Positions 1 through 6,098 of a DNA stretch of 9,703 bases are shown one piece after another; the stretch's first letter is position 1, and each line of letters opens with the position of its first letter. The notes under the pieces were generated by a model. That model saw only the letters and a list, made by a program, of their open reading frames with translations, made no database searches and was not told the origin of the DNA. Position numbers and translations under genes: made by a program. This DNA is from Armatimonadota bacterium (lineage in GTDB: Bacteria; Armatimonadota; Chthonomonadetes; Chthonomonadales; Chthonomonadaceae): NCBI GenBank assembly GCA_026392135.1, contig JAPLCR010000548.1, forward strand, positions 1-9,703. The letters run 5' to 3'.

Positions 1-15
1 CCATTTGAACACCAG

Positions 16-67
16 AAGCCCTCACCCCCGTCCCCTCTCCCAATTCTGGGCGAGGGGTGACTAGGGC
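16..67. repeat. Dispersed GC-rich palindromic intergenic repeat, copy 1
   Basis: The stretch begins AAGCCCTCACCC and folds on itself. CCCCTC plus CCC (32-41, one mismatch) pairs with GGG plus GAGGGG (48-57) around the loop AATTCT. GCCCT at 18-22 pairs with AGGGC at 63-67, and TCACCCC at 22-28 can alternatively pair with GGGGTGA at 54-60. The same AAGCCCTCACCC opening and CTCTCCCAATT core recur at 7471-7525, so this is a repeat family rather than a chance hairpin. Similar 'CCCTCACCC...CTCTCCC' elements are scattered between genes in many bacterial genomes. Their function is not known from the sequence. The element lies just downstream of the efflux operon. Confidence 0.6.
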
Positions 68-85
68 AGTAGGCGACTCTGTTTG

Positions 86-114
86 CCTCTAGGTTCTCTT
101 TTCCTAGAGGTTTT
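86..114 (+). terminator. Hairpin followed by TTTT; possible terminator reading rightwards
   Basis: CCTCTAGG (86-93) and CCTAGAGG (103-110) form a perfect 8-bp stem around a 9-base loop and are followed on the plus strand by TTTT (111-114). This resembles a weak intrinsic terminator for plus-strand transcription entering from the left edge, facing the end of the minus-strand efflux operon. Read in the minus direction the stem is followed by CAAAC, with no T run, so it is less convincing as the operon's own terminator. No plus-strand gene that would use it is visible in the window. Confidence 0.4.
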
Positions 115-147
115 GGAACAATTTAACTAGAGAGAGTCCCTTACACT

Positions 148-1683
148 TTACAGTGTGGTTTTGGTATCTTCGTGCGAGTCTTCTACCTTGTCACCCTTTT
201 GGATCTGCCCCTGCCCCGAAGATATAACCCTATCCCCCGTTTGAAGCCCTTCCACTACCTCCGTCTTGTCGCCGTTCTGAATGCCGAGCGTCACCTTACG
301 CTCCTCCGCCACACCATTTTTTACCACAAACACGCGCCCTTTGTTTCCAGTCTTATCCATGATAGTGTCGCGTGAGACGACTACTGCGCCTTTATGCGTA
401 CTCAGTAAAACTTTCCCAGAGGCAAACATGGCAGGGCGCAGAAGGTTTCCATCATTTTTCAGAACGACTCGCGCCGTAAAGCTGCGTGCGGCGGAGGCAA
501 CCGGGAATATCTGGGCTATCGTTCCTGTAAACTTGCGCCCCTGCATCGCGTAGACCTCTATCTGTACGGTCTGCCCTACGCTCAGTTGGGAGTATTGGGT
601 TTCAGGGATAGGAGCATCAAAGTAGATACTCCGAACATCCACAATACGCAGAACGTCTGGCTTTGCGTTGCTCACCTGCGTGCCCGGTTCAGCAAGACGC
701 GCCTGCACGATACCCTCAATCGGAGAGCGTAAATCGAGATCGCGTAGAGCCTGCTCTGCAAGCCGTACACTCGCCCGCGCCTGTAGTACTGCCGCCTGTG
801 CCGCCATAATACCGGCGCGGGCGTTTTCGACATCCGCTCGGCGCATATTCACCTGTTCACGGTTTGACTGTGCCGACACCACTGCCTGATTTGCCTGCTC
901 TACAGCGGCGATAGCGCGACGAATATCCTCTACACGCGCTCCCTCTTTCACGAGGCTAGCCGCCTGCATTGCTGAGTTGTACCGAGCCTCCGCAGAGTCG
1001 GCGATAGACTGGGCTTGGTCGAGCTGTTGGGCAGAGATAGCATTTTGGCGATAGAGGTTCTGATAGCGTTTTAGGTCGGAACGCGCCTTATCTCTGTCCG
1101 CTTTCGCGGCGAGAACGTTCTCCTCTGCCTGTTGCCGCTCTTGCGGACGTGCCCCTGCCTGCACAAGAGCCGACTGCTGTTTTGCAATCTCTAGGGCGGC
1201 AGAACTTTGACGTACTGCCGAGTTGGTCTGCTCGTCCGTCCACTTCAGGGTGACAAGGGAGTTGCGTTGCGCCACCTTCGCCTGCTCTAAGCGAGAGAGG
1301 TTGGCGGCAAGGTTGGCGCGTTGGCTGTCGAGTTGGGCTTGGAGGTCGATGGGGTCTTGTTTTGCAACAATCTGCCCTGCATGAACCACATCGCCTTCGC
1401 GCACAAAGACCGACTGTAGCCTTCCGCTAGACTTTACGCCGACAGTGACATCACTTTTCGTGCTCAACGCGCCCGTTACCAGTATCACGTCTTCTATAGT
1501 CGTAGCGGCTACGGTGGTCATTCCAACCTGTGTAGCAGGTTTTGCGGATGCGGCTGTCAATTTAGATTCGCTTTTGCCGTCGGGAGAGTCTCCTCCGCGA
1601 TTACAGCCTCCGCTTCCCACGATAGCCACACCAAGGCTTACTGCGAAGAGAACCCTCAAACTTAGCTTGTCATTTCCCTGCAT
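148..1683 (-). CDS. Periplasmic adaptor lipoprotein of a tripartite efflux pump (HlyD/AcrA membrane fusion family)
   Basis: This 511-residue protein should bridge an inner-membrane transporter and the outer-membrane channel encoded just upstream. The N-terminus is a lipoprotein signal peptide: charged start, hydrophobic stretch at about residues 9-23, then GSGGC with Cys27 as the lipidation site. Residues about 65-110 and 318-350 form the two halves of the lipoyl (barrel-sandwich) domain, for example GRLQSVFVREGDVV and SPIEGIVQARL. Between them, about 112-316, lies a long alpha-helical hairpin rich in Ala, Gln and Glu. Its tip carries an exact RxxxLxxxxxxS motif (Arg206, Leu210, Ser217), the known TolC-docking signature. 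A beta-barrel (about 351-425) and membrane-proximal domain (426-500) follow. The ATG has a strong Shine-Dalgarno, AAGGAGGGG, about 8-10 bases upstream, and the gene begins 15 bases after the channel gene. Family assignment is firm. Whether the pump is RND, ABC or MFS type cannot be told, and the substrate is unknown. Confidence 0.92.
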   Translation of the reverse strand: MQGNDKLSLRVLFAVSLGVAIVGSGGCNRGGDSPDGKSESKLTAASAKPATQVGMTTVAATTIEDVILVTGALSTKSDVTVGVKSSGRLQSVFVREGDVVHAGQIVAKQDPIDLQAQLDSQRANLAANLSRLEQAKVAQRNSLVTLKWTDEQTNSAVRQSSAALEIAKQQSALVQAGARPQERQQAEENVLAAKADRDKARSDLKRYQNLYRQNAISAQQLDQAQSIADSAEARYNSAMQAASLVKEGARVEDIRRAIAAVEQANQAVVSAQSNREQVNMRRADVENARAGIMAAQAAVLQARASVRLAEQALRDLDLRSPIEGIVQARLAEPGTQVSNAKPDVLRIVDVRSIYFDAPIPETQYSQLSVGQTVQIEVYAMQGRKFTGTIAQIFPVASAARSFTARVVLKNDGNLLRPAMFASGKVLLSTHKGAVVVSRDTIMDKTGNKGRVFVVKNGVAEERKVTLGIQNGDKTEVVEGLQTGDRVISSGQGQIQKGDKVEDSHEDTKTTL

Positions 1684-1698
1684 GGGGTCTACCCCTCC

Positions 1699-3339
1699 TT
1701 ACTTCTTTTCTGCGCCCGATTTCGAGATGGGAGGACTTGTGTAGCCGCCTCCCTTAGCGGTATAGGAGTAGCGCCCGGCGGCGCGGTCTAGCCGTGCGCG
1801 GGCACTATTGTAGTCGTAAAGTGCATTCACCTGATTACTCTCTGCTAGAGTCAGGGCGGCTTGCGCGTCGCTTATTTCGAGGAGCGGGGAGATACCCGCC
1901 TGCGCGGAGACCCCTTCGTTATAGCGGACTCGTGCTAGGCGGTAGCCCTCTTTCGCCTGTGTGACCACCTGCTTTGTCACGAGAATACTGTTTCGCGCCA
2001 GTAGAAGGTTAAGATAAGCCTGACGCACCTCCAGCGTTACACCATCTACTGTTGTCCGTTTAGAGACCTCAGAAGCGGCGATATCTGCCTTTGCCTGTTC
2101 ACGCCGCGCCTTTGCCCCGCCGCCATCAAAGAGCGGCAGCGTTACCTGTGCCATCGCTTGCCACGAGACGAGTTGGGGGGCGAACCCGGCGGTATCGGGG
2201 GTGTAGTTCATCCCCCATGTAAGGGCAAAAGAGGGGAGAGAGCTACGTCTTGCAAGAAAGATCCCCTTCCTTGAGGCGCGTAGATTCGCCTCTGCCTGCC
2301 AAACTTCGGGGCGCGTCTCTATCGCCTCTTTGAGAACCTTGTCGTAATCTGCCCCTAAGTTGAGCGAGTCGTAGGCGACATTTGCCTGTTGTATCAGTTC
2401 GTCGTTTGGCTTCCCCTCGCTGGAGGGAGGAGGTACGTTCAGGTTAAGCGTGCTGCTATCGCCCGTTGGAACGTCTAATGCGCCCTCATTCGATATATGC
2501 AGAGGCGTATTGATGTCTATCCCTATCACACTGTTTAGGTTAGCAATCGCTAGGCTGACGCTGTTGCGCGTCTGAATGACCTGATGTTGCGCGTTTGCCG
2601 CATCCGTCTGAGCGCGAATCACATCGTACACAGCTACAACCCCCGCCTTTAATCGCTTTTGCGCGTCGTCGAGGCGAGTTTGGGAGTTAATCAGGTTCTC
2701 CGTAGAGACGACAGTCAGGGCTTGAGCGCGAAGCACATCATAGAACGCTGCTTTTACATCGGAGACTATCTGATTCGAGGCACGGTTTACATCGAGACGA
2801 GAGGCTATCTCTACGAAGCGTGACTGGTCGGCGGCGGTTCGCAACATTCCTGAGATGTCGATGGGAAGGCTCATCTGCACGCCAATAGTCTTCTGCTCTT
2901 CATTGACGAAGGTGATGTTCGCGCCGCCAATCTGCACGGTCTGTCCCGAATTCAGGCGAATGTAGGAGAGAGTAGAGCCGGCGGTGGGGTTAAATGCTGT
3001 ATTTGCCTCCTGTGTACGTCCCTGTGCTTTTAGTAGGTTTGCATTTGCCAAAGCGAGATTACGGTTCGTAGCGAGTGCTATCGCTACCGCCTCCTGTATC
3101 GTAAGCGGGTGCGCCAACATCTCCCCTGAGAGCTTGGGCGACTGTAGGAGCGGCTTATAGGCTTTGGGAACTGGGAGAGAGGGAGAGGGCAAGGGAGCCT
3201 GTAACCCAGTTTGGGGTGCGGAGACAGGGGGCGCTTGTGCCTCTGCTGTCGTGGCAAAGAGGGCGAGAGCAAGGCTACTGCTTAGTATCACTCTTGAACA
3301 GAGGGAGGTTGGCGGGAGGCAAAAAAACCGACGGGACAT
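1699..3339 (-). CDS. TolC-family outer-membrane efflux channel
   Basis: The predicted protein has 546 residues and is the outer-membrane and periplasmic tunnel component of the efflux system. It begins MSRRFF and continues with a hydrophobic core (about residues 17-31) and a signal-peptidase I site AEA|Q near residue 34. A Pro-rich linker follows, then two tandem outer-membrane efflux repeats rich in long Ala/Gln/Leu helices. The first opens with LTIQEAVAIALATNRNLALA and the second with LKEAIETRPEVWQAEANLRA, the usual OEP repeat openings. The reading frame is open further upstream, to 3420. Start 3339 was chosen because the signal peptide begins there, because it lies 4 bases after the regulator's stop, and because GAGAGGA (3351-3357) sits 11 bases upstream inside the regulator's last codons. 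An ATG at 3363 is the next alternative. The extra-long Pro-rich segment after the signal peptide is slightly unusual. Gene order regulator-channel-adaptor supports coexpression. Confidence 0.92.
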   Translation of the reverse strand: MSRRFFCLPPTSLCSRVILSSSLALALFATTAEAQAPPVSAPQTGLQAPLPSPSLPVPKAYKPLLQSPKLSGEMLAHPLTIQEAVAIALATNRNLALANANLLKAQGRTQEANTAFNPTAGSTLSYIRLNSGQTVQIGGANITFVNEEQKTIGVQMSLPIDISGMLRTAADQSRFVEIASRLDVNRASNQIVSDVKAAFYDVLRAQALTVVSTENLINSQTRLDDAQKRLKAGVVAVYDVIRAQTDAANAQHQVIQTRNSVSLAIANLNSVIGIDINTPLHISNEGALDVPTGDSSTLNLNVPPPSSEGKPNDELIQQANVAYDSLNLGADYDKVLKEAIETRPEVWQAEANLRASRKGIFLARRSSLPSFALTWGMNYTPDTAGFAPQLVSWQAMAQVTLPLFDGGGAKARREQAKADIAASEVSKRTTVDGVTLEVRQAYLNLLLARNSILVTKQVVTQAKEGYRLARVRYNEGVSAQAGISPLLEISDAQAALTLAESNQVNALYDYNSARARLDRAAGRYSYTAKGGGYTSPPISKSGAEKK

Positions 3340-3343
3340 TGTA

Positions 3344-4078
3344 TTAAGTATCCTCTCTTCCATGATGTTCAGCCGCGCTCCTCTGTGGTGTGGGGCGTAT
3401 TGCAGAGCGAGCCAGCACAAAATTTATATCTAAACTCTCAACAAGATTCATATCATCATCACGTTGCGCCCACTCGGTCAGTGTGCTGAAGTAGACGTTG
3501 CGTAGAAAACGAGCGATAACATCGGGGGAGTAATCTGAGCGTACCAGTCCCAAAGACTGCTCTAACCGCATCAACTCTACCGCCGATTCCAGCATCTGCT
3601 CTTTCACGCGTAGGCTCTCTTTTCGGACGGTCTCGTTCGTCTGACAGAGGGCGAGGAGGGTGCGTGCAAAGCGGCGGCTACGTGAATCAAATTCGGCTAT
3701 CTGCCGCACCATATCCATTAAGCACTTCCAGCATATCTCGTCCCACGCTTCGCGGATCTCTTCTGGTGACGCGGAGTTCTGCTGTAGTTGCGTCAGTAGC
3801 TCCATCTGCTGTTGAAAGGTTTTCCCGATAAACTGAGAGGTGTATTCGAAGTAGTAGGCGACAATCCCCTCTTTGTTTGCAAAATAGTTGAAAAAGGTTC
3901 CCTTGCCTACGTCTGCTGCCTCGGTAATCATCTCTACCGTAACGGAATCGAAATCGCGCTCGCTTAGGAGGCGTGTTGCCGCTTCAAAGAGGCGATCGCG
4001 AGTCTCTATGCGTCGCCGCTCTCTTCGTGAGAGGATACAGATGGCTTCTTGCTCAGGCAGTACGTTGTTGTCGGTCAA
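3344..4078 (-). CDS. TetR/AcrR-family transcriptional regulator, first gene of the efflux operon
   Basis: This 244-residue one-component repressor heads the efflux operon. The N-terminal DNA-binding domain runs from about residue 24 to 70. It contains the classic TetR helix-turn-helix, with VTVEMITEAADVGKGTFFNYFANKE around 46-70; the GKGTFFNYF segment is the recognition helix. The rest (about 75-235) is an all-helical ligand-binding and dimerisation domain with no recognisable ligand signature. The start codon is TTG at 4078-4076. It is supported by AAGGGGG a few bases upstream and by the absence of another in-frame start before the helix-turn-helix. The stop lies 4 bases before the channel gene's start. 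By analogy with other TetR proteins that head efflux operons, it probably represses its own operon and is released by an efflux substrate. The promoter and candidate operator at 4107-4164 fit this. Confidence 0.9.
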   Translation of the reverse strand: MTDNNVLPEQEAICILSRRERRRIETRDRLFEAATRLLSERDFDSVTVEMITEAADVGKGTFFNYFANKEGIVAYYFEYTSQFIGKTFQQQMELLTQLQQNSASPEEIREAWDEICWKCLMDMVRQIAEFDSRSRRFARTLLALCQTNETVRKESLRVKEQMLESAVELMRLEQSLGLVRSDYSPDVIARFLRNVYFSTLTEWAQRDDDMNLVESLDINFVLARSAIRPTPQRSAAEHHGREDT

Positions 4079-4106
4079 GCTTACCCCCTTGTAGCCGCCC
4101 TCAAAG

Positions 4107-4129
4107 TTGACTGCGGGTCATTTATGACT
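4107..4129. promoter_or_regulatory. Candidate TetR operator: TGAC half-site palindromes
   Basis: GTCATTTATGAC (4117-4128) is a perfect 5-bp inverted repeat with a 2-base spacer. A further TGAC at 4108-4111 pairs with the GTCA at 4117-4120 as a second inverted repeat with a 5-base spacer. Three alternating TGAC half-sites therefore lie next to each other. They begin about 7 bases after the -10 box of the minus-strand promoter, covering the predicted +1 region and early leader of the regulator's own transcript. Placement and symmetry are typical of autorepression by a TetR protein. Actual binding is inferred. Confidence 0.5.
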
Positions 4130-4134
4130 GTAAT

Positions 4135-4164
4135 ACTATACCTTGTCTTTCGCTTCTGTGTCAA
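4135..4164 (-). promoter_or_regulatory. Sigma-70-type promoter of the efflux operon
   Basis: Read on the minus strand, a consensus -35 box TTGACA (4164-4159) is followed after 18 bases by TATAGT (4140-4135), which matches TATAAT at five of six positions. Transcription would begin near 4128, about 50 bases before the TTG start of the TetR gene. It is the best promoter match in the window and lies directly upstream of the palindromic candidate operator. Confidence 0.65.
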
Positions 4165-4228
4165 CGGGAAACAGAGAAATTGGGTTTTTCTGAGATTTCG
4201 GCGGCTCTTCAAACGGGCAGGAACAGGG

Positions 4229-4234
4229 TACAAT
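4229..4234 (+). promoter_or_regulatory. Possible -10 box for the ClpS-like/scpA/scpB operon
   Basis: TACAAT matches the -10 consensus at five of six positions and lies about 43 bases before the ATG at 4278, in the divergent intergenic region. No good -35 box is seen 16-18 bases upstream; TCTTCA at 4206-4211 is only a weak match. Tentative. Confidence 0.3.
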
Positions 4235-4277
4235 CTAAAGAAGAACGCTTTGCGGTTATGGGAGATAGATTCACAGA

Positions 4278-4577
4278 ATGCCGGTCATAATGCCAGATAC
4301 GCTTATACGCCCAGAGGGTGTTGAGAAAGACAGTAGTACGGGAGGTGGAAGCGGGAACATTGTAGTAGTCTATAACAACGACTACAACACCGAAGCCGAG
4401 GTCATTCACATACTGATAGCGGCAACAGCTTGCACGCTTCATGAGGCGGAGATAGAGACTTGGGAGGTGGATAACTTGGGGAAATCGGTGGTACATCATG
4501 GCGGTAAAGAGGAGTGTGAACGGGCGGCAAGCGTTATACGCACGATAGGAATTCACGTTGAAGTGATAGAGGAGTAG
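4278..4577 (+). CDS. ClpS-like Clp protease adaptor with altered N-degron pocket
   Basis: This is a small protein of 99 residues. After a flexible N-terminus containing GGGSG (22-26), residues 27-99 align without gaps to the ClpS core from memory of E. coli ClpS. YNNDYNTEAEVIHIL matches the VNDDYTPMEFVIDVL segment, VDNLGK matches VHYQGK, and KEECERAASVIRTIGIHVEV matches the last helix and strand. ClpS hands proteins with destabilising N-terminal residues to ClpAP or ClpCP. In E. coli the pocket uses Asn34, Asp35, Asp36, Met40 and His66. Here the equivalents are Asn33, Asn34, Asp35, Glu39 and Asp65, so three of the five differ, including the key histidine. It may bind different substrates or act in another role. 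The start has only a poor Shine-Dalgarno (GGGAG about 14 bases upstream), and ATG at 4290 is an alternative. The stop is 6 bases before scpA. No clpA or clpC is in the window. Confidence 0.75.
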   Translation: MPVIMPDTLIRPEGVEKDSSTGGGSGNIVVVYNNDYNTEAEVIHILIAATACTLHEAEIETWEVDNLGKSVVHHGGKEECERAASVIRTIGIHVEVIEE

Positions 4578-4586
4578 TCTATTTTG
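4568..4586 (+). promoter_or_regulatory. Ribosome binding site supporting the TTG start of scpA
   Basis: AGAGGAG (4568-4574) lies 9 bases before the TTG at 4584 and overlaps the last codons of the ClpS-like gene. No ATG or GTG occurs in frame before the conserved ScpA core, so this site decides the start and suggests translational coupling. Confidence 0.6.
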
Positions 4587-5411
4587 GAGGTAGAGCAGTC
4601 ACTTATCCCAAACACACTGAGCGAAATTACGCTTGCGCGTTCGCGTACCTCCTTCCTCAACACCCCGCTTCCCTACTTCAAGACACAGGCATTTGAGGGA
4701 CCGCTCGACCTTCTCCTTCACCTTATTCGCATTAATAAGGTAGATATTTACGATATTCCCATCGCTGAAATCACGGAGCAGTACCTTGCTTATGTTGCTC
4801 TCCTAGAGCAGATTGACCTCGCTTCTGTGGGTGAGTATGTGGTTGTGGCGGCAACTCTTATTGAGATAAAATCGCGCCTGCTTTTGCCGCTATCCTCTTC
4901 AGAATCGAGTGAGGAGGAGGACGACCCGCGTACTGAGTTGGTGGCACGCCTTTTGGAGTATCAGTCGTTTCATGGGGCAGTGGAGACACTGCGAGACTGG
5001 GAAGCCTTTCGCCGAACTCTCTATTTCCGCTCTGCAACAGAGCAGAGTGACGACTATATTTTGCCGATAGCAGAGGCGGAGGCAGATGTCTCTCAACTTT
5101 TTCACGCTCTTAGTAGGCTCCTTGCACAGGCAGGGGTAGATGAAAAGCCCGTCACAGCAGTAACACCCCGCCGCCGCCTTAGCCTGCGCCTCAAAATGGC
5201 GGAGATGTTGCGTCATCTTCAAAGGGCAGGTGACGAGGGTTTGATGTTCGAGAGCCTTTTTGACCTTCCTTGCCCATGCTACGACATTGTACTGGTGTTT
5301 TTGGGGCTATTAGAGCTGATTAAGCAGGAGCGTGTTCGTTTTGTGCAGAGGGGTGCAATGCAGGAGATTCGGCTCTATTTTGTGATGGAGGAGGCGGTTG
5401 TACGCGTATGA
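4584..5411 (+). CDS. scpA: ScpA, kleisin subunit of the Smc-ScpAB condensin
   Basis: ScpA bridges the Smc dimer heads and, with ScpB, compacts and resolves newly replicated chromosomes. The 275-residue protein shows the family hallmark FEGPLDLLLHLI (37-48), then NKVDIYDIPIAEITEQYL and the helix ending ATLIEIKSRLLLP (90-102). This is the N-terminal helical domain that contacts the Smc neck. An acidic Ser/Glu linker (104-115) follows. The C-terminal winged helix that binds the Smc cap is at about 195-272 (LRLKMAEMLRHLQ...LFLGLLELIKQERVRF-type pattern). About 30 residues precede the core, a little more than usual. The start is TTG, backed by AGAGGAG. The stop overlaps scpB (ATGA), the usual coupling of these two partners. 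Smc itself is not in the window. Confidence 0.95.
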   Translation: MEVEQSLIPNTLSEITLARSRTSFLNTPLPYFKTQAFEGPLDLLLHLIRINKVDIYDIPIAEITEQYLAYVALLEQIDLASVGEYVVVAATLIEIKSRLLLPLSSSESSEEEDDPRTELVARLLEYQSFHGAVETLRDWEAFRRTLYFRSATEQSDDYILPIAEAEADVSQLFHALSRLLAQAGVDEKPVTAVTPRRRLSLRLKMAEMLRHLQRAGDEGLMFESLFDLPCPCYDIVLVFLGLLELIKQERVRFVQRGAMQEIRLYFVMEEAVVRV

Positions 5412-5998
5412 GCGATGAAGTGAGAGTGATCAATAAGGAAGCGGCGTTGGAGTGCCTTCTTTTTGTGTCGGGAGAGCCTATACCTATTACAGAGTTGGCA
5501 CGGGCGTTGGATGTGGACATCGTTACGGTAGAGGGAGTTCTACGTAGCCTACAGATAAGCCTGAAGGAGCGTGAGAGTGGACTTCAACTGTTGCGAATTG
5601 CAGGAGGATGGCAGTTAGCAACGCGCTCGGAGTACGCAGAAGTGGTGGCACGTCTGCTCACACGGACGAGCAATAAACTGTCTCGTGCCTCTATGGAGAC
5701 ACTGGCAATTATTGCGTATCGCCAACCCACTACCGCTCCGGAGATTGAGGCAGTACGCGGTGTTTCTGTGGGTGGAGTACTGAAAACCCTCTTAGACCGC
5801 CGCCTTATTCGAGAAGCAGGGCGCAAAATGGCACTGGGGCGACCTATGCTTTATGAGACAACACCCGATTTTCTGCACTATTTTGGAATTACCGATACCT
5901 CTCAACTTCCGACTCTCGAACTGGAATCTCCTCCCCCTGTTGCTGCCGAAACGGTGGTAGACGGGAAGGTCTCCGTCTCTGCAATGGTAACAGGGTGA
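5408..5998 (+). CDS. scpB: ScpB, winged-helix partner of ScpA in the Smc complex
   Basis: ScpB dimerises and binds the ScpA linker, regulating the Smc ATPase cycle in chromosome segregation. The 196-residue protein is of normal length. A first winged-helix domain (about residues 8-85) starts with EAALECLLFVSGEPI. The second (about 90-165) carries the most conserved family stretch, METLAIIAYRQPTTAPEIEAVRGVSVGGVLKTLLDRRLI, followed by GRP.LY.TT..FL.YFGI. A variable tail of about 30 residues follows. ATG at 5408 overlaps the scpA stop as ATGA, so translation is likely coupled. Many genomes have a pseudouridine synthase gene after scpB; here an ankyrin-repeat gene follows instead. Confidence 0.96.
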   Translation: MSDEVRVINKEAALECLLFVSGEPIPITELARALDVDIVTVEGVLRSLQISLKERESGLQLLRIAGGWQLATRSEYAEVVARLLTRTSNKLSRASMETLAIIAYRQPTTAPEIEAVRGVSVGGVLKTLLDRRLIREAGRKMALGRPMLYETTPDFLHYFGITDTSQLPTLELESPPPVAAETVVDGKVSVSAMVTG

Positions 5999-6076
5999 TA
6001 GACTCTACGCCCACTAGATTTATCGACGCGAGACTATAGGTCAATGCAGGTACTGTCTTTTGTAGAGAGCTTGAAC

Positions 6077-6098
6077 GGAGGAAGGTGTTACTAGAGTG
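6077..6098 (+). promoter_or_regulatory. Ribosome binding site supporting a GTG start
   Basis: GGAGGAAGG (6077-6085) lies 10 bases before GTG (6096-6098). The encoded protein then begins directly with a basic residue cluster and a transmembrane helix, which supports this start. No clear promoter is seen in the 97 bases after scpB, so the gene could be read through from the scpAB operon. Confidence 0.55.

Noticed and set aside
143..156. Small inverted repeat ACACT-TTAC-AGTGT over the adaptor's stop codon
   Set aside because: The stem is only 5 bp with no T run in the minus direction. It is too weak to call a terminator.
3340..3420. Longer N-terminus for the TolC-family channel, starting at 3420 or 3363
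   Set aside because: The extension overlaps the regulator's coding end and would place about 8-27 extra residues before an obvious signal peptide. Start 3339 gives a normal signal peptide and a 4-base gap.
4107..4136. Plus-strand promoter TTGACT with TAATAC 18 bases downstream
   Set aside because: The -10 match is poor, and the TTGAC is better explained as a half-site of the operator-like palindromes. The plus-strand gene starts more than 140 bases away.
4209..4556. Minus-strand open frame of 115 codons opposite the ClpS-like gene
   Set aside because: It lies opposite a gene with clear ClpS similarity, has no recognisable domain, and its composition looks like antisense of coding sequence.
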